A DNA stretch of 64,000 bases, taken from NCBI GenBank assembly GCA_014529385.2, contig CM043944.1, positions 179,602,240 through 179,666,239 of the forward strand. Reading direction: 5' to 3'. Below are positions 54,384 through 64,000 of this stretch, piece after piece. The notes beneath the pieces were generated by a model. That model saw only the letters and a list, made by a program, of their open reading frames with translations, was not told where the DNA came from and ran no database searches. The position numbers and the translations under genes were made by a program. Source of the DNA: Adiantum capillus-veneris. Its lineage: Eukaryota; Streptophyta; Polypodiopsida; Polypodiales; Pteridaceae. Position 1 is the stretch's first letter. Each line of letters starts with the position of its first letter.

Positions 54384-54711
54384 GAGTTTGACGTCTTGCT
54401 TCGCCCAGCTCGGAGATCCGGGGCCGAGGAGCTGTCGAGTTTCAGGACAATGTCCCAACGGCAGAACTGATTCGAAAGCAGTTCTACGGGAAGATTAGTA
54501 ATCCGGAAGATCGATCCCGACAAGGAGAGGACAAAAAGGATGATGGTTATGGGTTGATTCAAGACACATTGATTGAGCAAGGGCCTCAAGCATGGCTAAT
54601 GGCACGACCATATTATACGGCATGCTCAGCACAATCGAGAGGAAGCAAATCCAAGTGCTTCCACATCTTTGGAAAGAGATTTGCCATGGTGTTTTTGTCC
54701 CAAAATCATCG
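54384..54711 (+). pseudogene. Open frame without ATG, possible gene fragment
   Basis: About 108 codons are open on the plus strand between a TGA near 54382 and a TGA near 54711, without an early Met. Text includes AVEFQDNVPTAELIRKQFYG, GEDKKDDGYGLIQDTLIEQG and SKCFHIFGKRFAMVF. It reads like a real protein exon, but I do not recognise the family. It could be a captured host exon or a divergent retroelement part. Confidence 0.3.
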
Positions 54712-57700
54712 ATGATTTCACTTCGATCAAGAATTGCACTGGGCAACACAAAGTGTTAGCTAATTTTCACCAAAAAACTCGACCAATAGCATGTTCTAAC
54801 GATGCTCCAAGGGATGTGCTAGTGGTTAGACTGGACCAAGATTCAACAAGGGCACAAGGATTCATACTAATCCACAGGTTTGAGGTTTCATGTTTTTAAG
54901 GTTTTCTCGTTTTATGTATGATGTCAATTGCAGGGGATATTCCAAATATTTGCACAAGTTAATTCTTGCTTCAAGAATTATTCTTGTCCAACCAAGGTAG
55001 CAGTGAATGATGATGCACCGCAGGTTGCTACCAATTGGTACTCTTATTCAATTGCATTCAGGAAAGTACATGCAATGCCTCAAATGGGTATGGTACAGAT
55101 GTTGGCATGGCCGACTAATTATTTTTATCGCCAACATATGAAATAGCTTTTGTTTTGGTTTGATCATGCTTTCAAACATGTTATGTAGCTCTTGCATGCA
55201 GGCACAGTGACAAGTTCCGTATGCAGTCAACTTTTTTCCACTGCTTTGTTTGCAAAGAGCCACTGTTTGGTTGAGAGATCAACATCGAGCAGGGCTTGAC
55301 TACACAATATTCAAGCCATGCAAAAGGAACTGATACTTACAGGGCTCGGCACGGCCGATAATTCTTATGGCTCAAGGGTACAAAGTTGTTTGGCAGGTGT
55401 ACTTAATGAGCACGGTTTCTCAGCGGTTCAATTTGATGCCACTCCATAGACAATTGTTAGTGTTTTCGACTCTCAAGGAAATTAGCACATCCAGTTGCTC
55501 GGCATGGACGACTCCTTGTCACTATTTCCAACAGCTGCTACCGAATGTTTGCCACACAGTATTAGTTCATTCCAATTGCAATTGTTTGAATAGGAAATGT
55601 GTTTGCAGCTAATTTCATTATGTACCAAACAGGTGTATAGGATAAACGACGGCGTCTGTGCAGATATGGCTATAAGCCATTTTGGAATGAGTTTTTCCTT
55701 CCAAATTTCATGACAATTGGTTACAGCAACAACCAGGTTAGCCAAGTTTAAGTTTTTTCATGTTTACACTTTACTTGACAATTATTGTCGTTGTGCAAAG
55801 CAAACTGCTCTGACAATTTCATATGAAGCAAAGCTCAGAGGAACTGGCAAAATAGGGAATATCACTCACAGAATCCCTACCAGTCTAAACTGTCAAGGAC
55901 AGATTACGGATCGATTGTTTAATATGATTGTTGGTTGCTATCAACACACAACACCAAAATGAGCCTAATTCTCATACTTATCTCACGGGCAATCATGGCC
56001 CCTGCAAGGTAGGTGGATCGGAATGAGTTTTGTGTTTTTTTGTTACCTCTCTCGATGCAAGAGTCCAACCAGAAAACTGGGGAATGCTTATACAATAAGC
56101 TGCAAGTCAAGCATAAGATGTGTAAGAGGACATAGCTTATGCACACACTGTAAAAACTTAAGGCAAGTTCCTCATCCCAGCATGCTCTTCTTTTCCTTCT
56201 CTATCTCCAATCTTCTAAGAAGCTTTTGATACATGTTTTGCTTATGAGTCAGCTTGAGCCAAGGTGCTCTAACTCACAGCTAGCATGTGGCCAAGATGCT
56301 ACTCAAATTAGTCTTCATCGGTCGATTGAACACTATTTGCATAAGGACTATGAGCCAAAGGATAAGACCCACTAATTGGTATTCCTTGGATGCTTGTTCT
56401 CAAGATCGAACAGTTATACCCAATGCACTACATGTTTTCAGTGTGACACTCCATTTGAGTTTTTACTAATCTTCAACTCACAGCAGCTGATCTCTACAAG
56501 ACAGTATAGATACAGCAATCAGTTGTGACATCATGGTTGTCCATAAGAGCTCGGCAGTTCACTTGTGTGGATTTCCTACTCTCTCTATAGCACTACGCCG
56601 TCTCTATGGACATACTGTTCTGGGGTAAGACCCGGCGGGTGATTATTACATCACCCCATAGGCATTAAGGATCACAGTTTGATCTGCATTAAGGATCACA
56701 GTTGATCTCTCCCAGTTATACTTTCAAGGAAAGAATTCCGCAATCTACCACAAGCGGTAGCGGACGGAGACACTTTTCAAGTTGATTCCAATCATTTTGT
56801 ACACGGTTGACTATGTTAGTTACCGTGATCTACTAGTTGAGCAGTTTCTACAAAGAGTCTTACCAAGGGGTTTGACTACATAGATTCTAATCCAAGGGCT
56901 TCGATTGCACTGGCAACACCCAGGGTTTCCAGTACAATGCTGTTTGTTTTTCCAGGTAGGGGACGTGCTCCTCCCCATTGGAATACAGGTAAGTGTACAA
57001 TACGTTCAAATCTCCAGGTAACGCATCTATTGATTTGGTGTTATTCCATTTTTAGTATGCTTTGCTTGGTTTTTCAAGACGTCTAAGTACGCTTGAATGT
57101 TACAGAGCCATGCCAAGGGCATGTCGGCACAAAGTATTTTGGGCCAAGTGTCCAATCTATCTTTTTGTCTTATGCTGTTACGAACCTACTTGTTGGGTTC
57201 AATTTGGCACATGTTGTCACATGGGATACAACATGGTCTAGGAACTCAAGGAGTTCGGTTTAGCTAGTGTGGAGCAACGCTAATGAGGGTCCCTCTCACT
57301 CCCGTCGTAGAGTGCTTGCAGTTACCTCCACACACAAGTATATCTTATACTTGAAGGATGTTCTTTTTTACACATCCTTACATGAGACATATTCCACATG
57401 TGGAGAATATGAGTCTCTAGACTGACACTGGCGCCATTATTTCAATTATGTGTCACGACAAAGTCCCTAGGTGCTGGTCACATCTGTTTTCTAGAGCATT
57501 TTTAGCACGACGTATCAGGAGCAATTTTGTGGCCAGATATTGTCGGATACTTAGAATGACTTGTTAAGGTACATTATAGATGGTTGTTTATACATCTAGC
57601 AAGGCTATAAGTTGTTAATGAAAAAGTTTCATTGTCTGTACCTAGAAGTGATCAATGTTTTACCTTTTATTTCCATTCAGACGTTTCAGCAAGGTTTGCA

Positions 57701-58854
57701 AAAGATTGCGACTGAAAGTATTTAGTTTCTTTTCAGAACTATTTACATTCTTTCTTTAATGTGTGCTACGCGCATCACATTTTGCCATAAGTATTGGCAA
57801 GGCTCATTATGGATATACAAGTTCGGGTTAGTTTTTCTTAAATGCATGCACACTAGGTATTATGGGTCCTAGTGTTTAGCAAAGGCTGCTTGGAAACGGC
57901 ATGCATATTCCTCAGGTTGTTGCTTATCAAGCATTTTGCACTCTATGTGCACTATCTCTATGAGATTACTTTTAAGTCTACTAATCACCAATAGAAGTCA
58001 TGGCTCGGTTTGGGCGTTTGTGGATTTTTTCAAGTTAACCATGATGGTTATTTCAGACATTGTTGATTCTTCACCAATGTTAAACACTATTGTGATTCCC
58101 CGTTTACCAGTCATCTGGGACGACTGTTTGTAAACCGTGAGGAAAACACACCTCAGTACTGTCAGTTATCCAAGGGAATAGGCGGATTACAAAGAGTAAT
58201 CTTGTGCTAAAAGATCTGCTAAGAGCATACGTTAGCACAACGCATTTCTGAATAGATGATTTTCTCCCTATTCTACAATTTGTTTAACTACGATTTTCGA
58301 CTTTTGAACACCTCTTGTGGTGGGGTTGGAGATTGTGTCAATACTTTCATACGTCAAGGACTTACCAGGTATGCTAACAAAGTATGTTGGCAAGTAACCT
58401 TCATTAGGGATGAGCATATAGTTCTTGTCTTCCAAACTATTTAGAATTCTAACACGAGGACATTCCCTATCTACGGACTTTTCAAGATACTCAAGCGAGA
58501 AGGAAATCTGGCTCACAACTGCATGGAAAGTTACGCCAAGGTTTCCTTGCATTATTCCAGTACCTTCAGAAGATCTGAAAACTGGTTATGCCTTTGGACA
58601 ACTCTTAGTTGAGGTTACTCCTTTACAGCACTCAAGCGAGTCATAAATGGAGTTACCATTTAGACCCAAGTGGTTGCAAACGGACAACAATGTAGAAAAT
58701 CAAGATGTTGCTCTTGGTTTCATTGAACCTCCTCACTGCACCAATTATCGGTCATACAGACAATTGTCTCACTTATGGGACGTCAGTAAAGAAAACATCA
58801 GTATTCTTAAGAAGATATTACTACTTGTGTTTTCGAGGACGGAAACTCTTCCTT
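54712..58854 (+). other. Unrecognised internal region before a 3' LTR
   Basis: About 4.1 kb with only short frames, for example 54928-55146 and 58425-58856 (plus). The text ENQDVALGFIEPPHCTNY is unassigned. GT-AG-like pairs occur (for example CACAG/GTTTGA near 54879 and TTGCAG near 54932) but frames do not join cleanly. A 24-bp direct repeat (GCATTAAGGATCACAGTTTG) occurs near 56661 and 56686. It ends in a polypurine tract, so it may be the body of an LTR element with no recognisable domain. Confidence 0.35.
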
Positions 58855-58864
58855 AAGGGGGGAG
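58855..58864 (+). other. Polypurine tract
   Basis: AAGGGGGGAG followed by TAA and the LTR start TGTCAAGAC. Confidence 0.7.
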
Positions 58865-58867
58865 TAA

Positions 58868-59041
58868 TGTCAAGACAAAGGTCCTACGGAGCAAGGCCCA
58901 ACCTAGGGGGTCAGGGACCTAGGCCAAGGGCTTGGACTGGACCAGTGCGGATTGGGGATCCGCTTAGGGCAAGTGCTAGGAGCTAGCCTATATAAGGGGC
59001 GGTAGGGAGGAGATGCTATGTTCAGTTACCCTAGGTTTTAC

Positions 59042-59133
<92 letters not shown>

Positions 59134-59182
59134 TTAGTCGATGGTCAGGGAGCTCACACTTGGAACCTCCCAAGTTTTGACA
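58868..59182 (+). mobile_element. 3' LTR with TATA box and long (GA)n
   Basis: Starts TGTCAAGACA and ends AGTTTTGACA, near-perfect inverted termini, about 315 bp. TATA box CTATATAAGG at 58988-58997. A (GA)n tract starts 47 bases after it. No 5' LTR partner found. Confidence 0.75.
59044..59131 (+). repeat. (GA)n microsatellite inside the LTR
   Basis: About 88 bp of uninterrupted GA, close to the expected transcription start. Confidence 0.95.
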
Positions 59183-59399
59183 TTAAAAAACGTTATAATG
59201 TTGCTTAAGAAACACTTGGATGCATAAGCGAAGCTTCTATAAATCAATTTTGTGACAAACATTGCTTAAGCAACACAAAATGTGTCACTTGAGCAACCTT
59301 TGACATCCCTACCAACAAAGATTTCTAGTAGTGCTTTGACAAGGAATATTCATGATCAAGACCATTGACAAGAGACGTGCTTGCATCATCTTTATTTTT

Positions 59400-60010
59400 A
59401 GAATTCTTTGAACATTGTCTCTTCATGTGACTCTTATGTTTCCGCTTGAAACAACGATTATCATGAACATACTGTGCTCTTTTCTCATCATTCAATTATC
59501 CACCAAATATTCCTTTTGCAACTTCTTCGTCTAGAGTCAACGAGAGTTGACTCCTAGACTTTTCTCAACCCTTTATTAACATTATTATGTGCTTGATTGA
59601 GTTTCTTGTTGGCCACCTTTGGATTACCATCATTGTTATCCTATTCATGCTCTAACACCACATTGATAGCCTCTTCAAGTCCTTAGGCTTGGTGAAATGG
59701 ACATCAAACTTGATTTCCTTGTCCAAACTATGGAGGGAAGTTTTGAGACAATTCTCTTGGCTCCCAAAGCTAAGCTACAAGCTGCCGTTCAGACTTGTGT
59801 GTCGTTCTGACAAACTTCAAGCCACTCATCCTTGAGTCATTGCAAATAACTTGGTGGCATAAAGCAAGATTAAGAGCTGTGTGAAACCTATCTCAATCAC
59901 AGAAGATGGGGTAATAAGGATAACTCCCTTCTTGATGAAGCTTAGCCTACTGCTCTTACCACAAGTAATACCAATTAATGGTGTCACCCATCGCGTAAAT
60001 TGTAGCAACT
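59400..60010 (-). pseudogene. Copia gag C-terminal part with damaged zinc knuckle
   Basis: The minus strand near 59410-59460 reads CFKRKHKSHMKRQC, a C-x2-C-x4-H-x4-C knuckle whose second Cys is Arg, followed by a Ser/Asn-rich stretch. The upstream frame 59826-60008 has no firm motif. I infer it is the other half of the gag that starts at 62.4 kb. Confidence 0.45.
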
Positions 60011-60829
60011 AAAACCTTATCATTGCAAGAATTCCTAGTAGTGGCAAAATAAGAATTGAATTGAAGAAACACGAATAGATTTTGGATGCATCTATCTTAC
60101 CATCATAATTACTAAAGGTCATTTTTTACATCACCGTCAATATTAAACACTTACTTGATGTACATGTGTTGGCTTGGGATGAGGTTGCATTTGTAAAAAC
60201 CAATTGAGCTAGCTCTTGCATGTGTCGGCCCCTTTCTTACTCCACTACAAGTCTCTATGCCTCCCTATCTTGCTCAACTGTGAGTCTCTATGCTCCCGTG
60301 GCTAACTGCCAGTCTTCGTGTTCCACTTTGAGAGAAAGTCTCCTTCCCTCACCATCTTTCTCTACAGCAATTTGATCCCTTCAATGCAGTCATCTGATCC
60401 CTTTCTACATGGACCCATGCAACATCATATTGTACGAGAAACGTCATCATTGATTGCATCATGACCTCCATTGAAATTGGCTCCAGTCTGGTGTTGGTGT
60501 TGATGGTGATGGTGAAGGATCATGCCTGATTGATCCAAGCAAGATGCCCCCAGACTACTCTACCATCTCCCTCACGTTGTCATCAATTGGTGGAAAATTG
60601 TCCATGCCACTATTGATGACAACCCTACAATTCCTTAACTAAGAAGGAGATAAAATTTTAACCCAAGTTGTTGCTTGCGACTTGTGGTGCACCCCTCAAC
60701 GGCCTTGCGCTCACACCAAAGTTTCTTTTAGCAAACTCAAGCAAAACAAATACTTCAATGCGTATGATGGCTTGAATTGATGACAAACTATGACGATGAC
60801 TATTGCAAATGAAAAAATAACGGAACCTT
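60011..60829. other. No gene seen
   Basis: Short frames only. This is the beginning of the stretch separating the two gag halves. Confidence 0.35.
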
Positions 60830-61640
60830 TGGAGGTGAACATTGCATATCTCTTACACATGCAAATTTTGACAACATCAATGATTGTCTTGGAATTGCAT
60901 CATTTGCCAAGGCACAAATCTTGCATGCATGCTTGTCTGGCGCTTTGCAATGGAAATCTACATCTAAATGGTTGGTGTTGAGATGTAAATTTCCTATGCA
61001 TGGTCGTATGGGATCATGTTGTGGAAATTTGCGCCTTGATGGTTGACACACTTTCAAGACAGTACCAAAATTCTCTTTAAATTGGCACGATTGAAGGATA
61101 GGGGTGCTCTATCCCACACACATGAAATATTTTACGACCATGGAAGATTGTGTGGAAATTGCGTCAATTACACACATGCACATTTCCTAGATGGCATGGT
61201 CGTATGGCCTCATGGAAATTTGTGTCTAGGTGGTTAATGGACTTCAAAGATAATGTCAATTAGCTCTCAAAATTTGATTGTCTTGAAATGCCTCAAAGGC
61301 TCAAAAGTGCAAATTTCCAAAGCATGGCCCTACGGTGCCATGTGGTGAAAATTTGTGTCTAAATGCTAGGTGCAAAAAGGGTGCTAGAATTCTTACAAAA
61401 TTTTCATGCGTTGGTAAACAATATATTCTTCGTGCATATAAATTTTGATAACCATCAAAAACCATCTTGAAAGTACCCCAAACAAATTTTAATGACCACT
61501 CGAGACTATCTTAGAATTGTGCCAACTGCCCACGCAAAAGTTTCCTATGCAAGATGTTATGGCATGATGCAATGGAAATTGCATCTAGGCGGTTGATGCA
61601 TTTCCAAGATGATTGTTGATCGACTAAACAATTAGATAGC
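60830..61640 (+). repeat. Five copies of a ~45-bp diverged motif
   Basis: A phrase close to GCATGGTCGTATGGCATCAT followed by TGGAAATTTGTGTCTAGGTG and GTTGATGC occurs near 60930, 60996, 61191, 61320 and 61551. Spacing is irregular (about 65-230 bp). No ORF of note. Confidence 0.6.
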
Positions 61641-62104
61641 CATCAAAATATTTTGATTGAAGATTTCCTGCAACGTGGTGGTCCCCTTCAAATTTTGCTC
61701 AAGTGGGATAATTCCTTTTATGCACATTTAATGTCTAAGCCAACGTTTGTAAATACATGAAAATACAATCGTAAGAATATTCTTTTGTAAGACTATTTTG
61801 ATATGCCTAGTGTAGATTTTAAAACAGTTCCTATGAGCCCTCAACCATTGAGTTTGGATACTATGAGATAGCCTTGTGCCAGATCTCAAAACCTTAGTTC
61901 GTTCACTTTTAAGCAACAATCAATTAAGTGGACAAGAGTCTTGCAGAGCGATATCTGGCTATCATGAGAATTTTTTCATTTGTGCCTACGAGATGCTAAT
62001 GCAATTGATACCGTTTGCTTCATCTTTCCATGCTTATTTCATTGATTCTCTTCATGTTATGAATTACTACCCAGACATGAAGAGCTATTTCTACTTGTTG
62101 TATC
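61641..62104. other. No gene seen
   Basis: AT-rich with short frames (61876-62148 plus has no motif). Confidence 0.35.
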
Positions 62105-62405
62105 CTATAGAATTGTATGTTTTAACTTTTGAGACCATAGTTCTTTAGCATTGGCCTTGTTCATAATCCTGAAGAATATTGATTCACCAAGATGCAACCT
62201 AATAGTTGCCATGGCAGGAGCATCAAACTTCTCCCAATGATCATCAATGTACAAACCCTCTTTGCGCTCTTTTAATGGCACTGCACATCCTTTGTTGATT
62301 AGGAGATCAAATATTCTCTGCTTCCATATAGTGAAATTTGTACCATCAAATTTCACTATGTAGTAATCTTCTGTCCCAGAAGATCCAACTATAGTGACAA
62401 TAGAT
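62105..62405 (-). pseudogene. Copia gag N-terminal part
   Basis: The minus frame reads GSSGTEDYYIVKFDGTNF, then TIWKQRIFDLLINKGCAVPL and MATIRLHLGESIFFRIMNKA, ending NAKELWSQKLKHTIL. The F-D-G-T-N-F/Y-x-x-W start and the A-K-E-L-W block are typical of copia Gag. The frame is then lost; the zinc knuckle part lies about 2.7 kb further on. Confidence 0.75.
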
Positions 62406-62460
62406 AATTGGAAGAGAATAACACTAAGAGCTTAAGTCCATTTTGTCGCAAAAATTTTAG

Positions 62461-62564
62461 CAATATTCTCTACTCAGAGATCAAAATCTCAACTAGAAAC
62501 TCAACTAGAGATCAATATTCTCTACGCAGAGATCAAAATCTCAACTAGAAACTCAACACAATCA
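62461..62564. repeat. 52-bp tandem duplication in the leader
   Basis: CAATATTCTCTAC(T/G)CAGAGA occurs at 62461 and 62513, with the same AAAATCTCAACTAGAAACTC after it. Confidence 0.85.
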
Positions 62565-62774
62565 TCGTAAGGCCAATGTAAAAGAGCGTTGTAGAGAAAA
62601 ACTAGACAACTCGCGATGAAATAAATCCGACACAGTCTCCTATATACAAAGATCAAAATCTCAAGCAAAAGTCAACAAAAAACAATGCATAAAGCAACAA
62701 AGAGTACTGATTGGGCATACACTGGCATAAACTTCTCAAAGAAACTATTGAAAGACTATCAACTTGGGATCAAA

Positions 62775-62786
62775 GCACCGATACCA
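62775..62786 (-). other. Primer binding site, initiator-Met-like
   Basis: The minus strand reads TGGTATCGGTGC, two differences from TGGTATCAGAGC. It lies about 370 bases upstream of the copia gag start. The adjoining LTR edge is unclear, so LTR boundaries are not given. Confidence 0.45.
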
Positions 62787-63676
62787 GTCGATACATCTCT
62801 TATGGCGAGGCCACGAATACTGATCTCTAGCAACCTAATCCATCTCACTTGATAGCTCGGTCCCTAGTGCTCAATTTCAAGAAAAACCTCACGTAACAGC
62901 TTTCACAAAAGGCTATGCAAACACGACTAGCCACAGTCTCAAAAAGGACTTTTCGGGATTGAGTCTCCAAAACGATCGAGATTGCCAAACAAGCGAAAAT
63001 CGACTCCACAATGAGATACAATGGCAATATCCACAATACAACGTATATAAAAAATATGAAATTATCACTCTAATATAGCAAGACAGGCAATCAAACAGGC
63101 ATAGGATATACAATCAAACAAGCACCAATGAAATGTAAGAAAAAATGTGACCCGAAGTGAGCTCCCTGTGGAGAGTTAAAAACTGCTCTCAACAAAGCTC
63201 AAGCACACATAAGGTGCTAATCATCAATATCCATAAACATAAAACTTCCAAAGAGAAGCAATCATTGGTCAGAGATCTCCCACACAACTCTCACTGATAT
63301 TAAGCCATTAGAATCTAAGATTGTGTGATTTGGATAAGATTAGGTGTTTTTTCCATTTAGGAACAATTTTTTTATTTGCAATTAGCTATTACGATACGGT
63401 CTCCTATGGCCTTGATATCCTAGAGTTTTGTGCTAGTAGATTTTTGAATAGTATAGACAACTATTTCACCTATCATCAAAGCTCATAGGATGGTAGAGTG
63501 TGCATAGCTCGTTAGTATAGATATTGAGTGTTAGATTCATATAGCTCTCTAGAGAACACTGTGTCTATGATGTTTAGAGCCTCTTACCATAATTGGTGCA
63601 ACAATGTCCTTAAATTGCTATTATGATAGTCAGAGTCCTCGCTTTTACACAGTCGGATCTTGATGTATTTGTCGAT
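62787..63676. other. Probable LTR-derived sequence without clear boundaries
   Basis: By position, the first part should be the 5' LTR of the minus-strand copia and the last part may be a plus-strand LTR. No clean TG/CA edges or second copies were found, and frames are short. Confidence 0.25.
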
Positions 63677-63678
63677 AT

Positions 63679-63696
63679 TGGCATCGTTGCCCACGA
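63679..63696 (+). other. Weak tRNA-Asp-like primer site
   Basis: TGGCATCGTTGCCCACGA matches the tRNA-Asp site at 13 of 18 positions. The preceding sequence does not end in CA. The window ends before any downstream ORF could confirm it. Confidence 0.25.
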
Positions 63697-64000
63697 CGTA
63701 GGACTTGGAGGAGAGGTCTTTTGACACTTTCATCCACTTGTCACCAACCACACCAAAAAAGTTAAAGTGACATATTCAAGCTCTACTATAGACTAATAAG
63801 TCGTGTGTACTTGTCAATTTTTAAAATTAGTTAGTGTTTATGGTTTATGTGGTTGATTAGTAAAGAGTGTTATGGTCTAATTATGATTTTGAGATTATAC
63901 TACCTTTTAATATCCATTTCCTTTCTCTGTTACTTCACAATTTTGTCTTCTTCACATTAGTAGAGATTTTGGGATAGGCAAGCATCTTTGGCACTATATT

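Noticed and set aside
63679-63696. Firm call of a further LTR element at the right edge
   Set aside because: The primer-site match is only 13 of 18, the LTR does not end in CA there, and the window ends too soon.

Overview
This window looks like nuclear DNA from a land plant with a large, repeat-dense genome. The evidence is plant-type LTR retrotransposons with plant primer sites (tRNA-Asp-like and initiator-Met-like), a chromovirus polymerase, plant-style LINE ORF2 zf-RVT ends, a hAT transposase relic, very long (GA)n tracts and AT-rich filler. A fern or gymnosperm would fit, but the sequence alone does not prove it. I found no intact host gene, no rRNA or tRNA gene and no CRISPR array. Almost all coding sequence is broken transposon sequence.

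Layout. 1-3.6 kb: the end of an LTR, a tRNA-Asp-like primer site and a broken + strand ORF of unknown family. 5.5-5.8 kb: a possible LTR with TATA and GA tract. 7.8-16.2 kb: the only element with both LTRs, a minus-strand non-autonomous Ty3-type element with gag and a broken protease but no recognisable RT, RNase H or integrase; its leader holds four spaced palindromes about 275 bp apart. 16.3-16.9 kb: hAT transposase relic. 17-20 kb: decayed gag/protease-like remnant, then a 100-bp (GA)n tract. 21.7-28.8 kb: two FCP1/NIF-like pseudogene copies (minus) between arrays of a CACTTGTCCAAGCT minisatellite and longer decayed repeats. 29.3-34.3 kb: minus-strand chimera in which a copia LTR, primer site, gag, integrase end and RT start run into the RT palm, RNase H, integrase and chromodomain of a gypsy element. 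36.4-37.2 kb: three tandem ~325-bp units, each with a long hairpin. 39.5-43.06 kb: a plus-strand gypsy relative of the 29.7-32.0 kb copy, cut off by a LINE.

43.06-45.2 kb: three LINE 3' ends, one plus and two minus. 46.2-49.3 kb: another minus gypsy with an in-frame RT-to-integrase deletion; a near-identical LTR stands alone at 50.56-51.69 kb. 52.3-54.15 kb: one LTR with a primer site on one side and a polypurine tract on the other, next to a copia gag. 54.15-59.18 kb: unrecognised sequence ending in a polypurine tract and a 315-bp LTR with a 90-bp (GA)n tract. 59.4-62.8 kb: a copia gag split by about 2 kb of degenerate repeats. The last kilobase may begin another tRNA-Asp-primed element.

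How the parts relate. Nothing here forms a pathway. The record is of insertion, internal deletion and recombination. Recurring themes are deletion derivatives of retroelements, GA/CT tracts tens of bases downstream of LTR TATA boxes, and tandem repeats whose units can fold into hairpins. All reading was by eye; identities and boundaries are estimates unless a motif is stated exactly.
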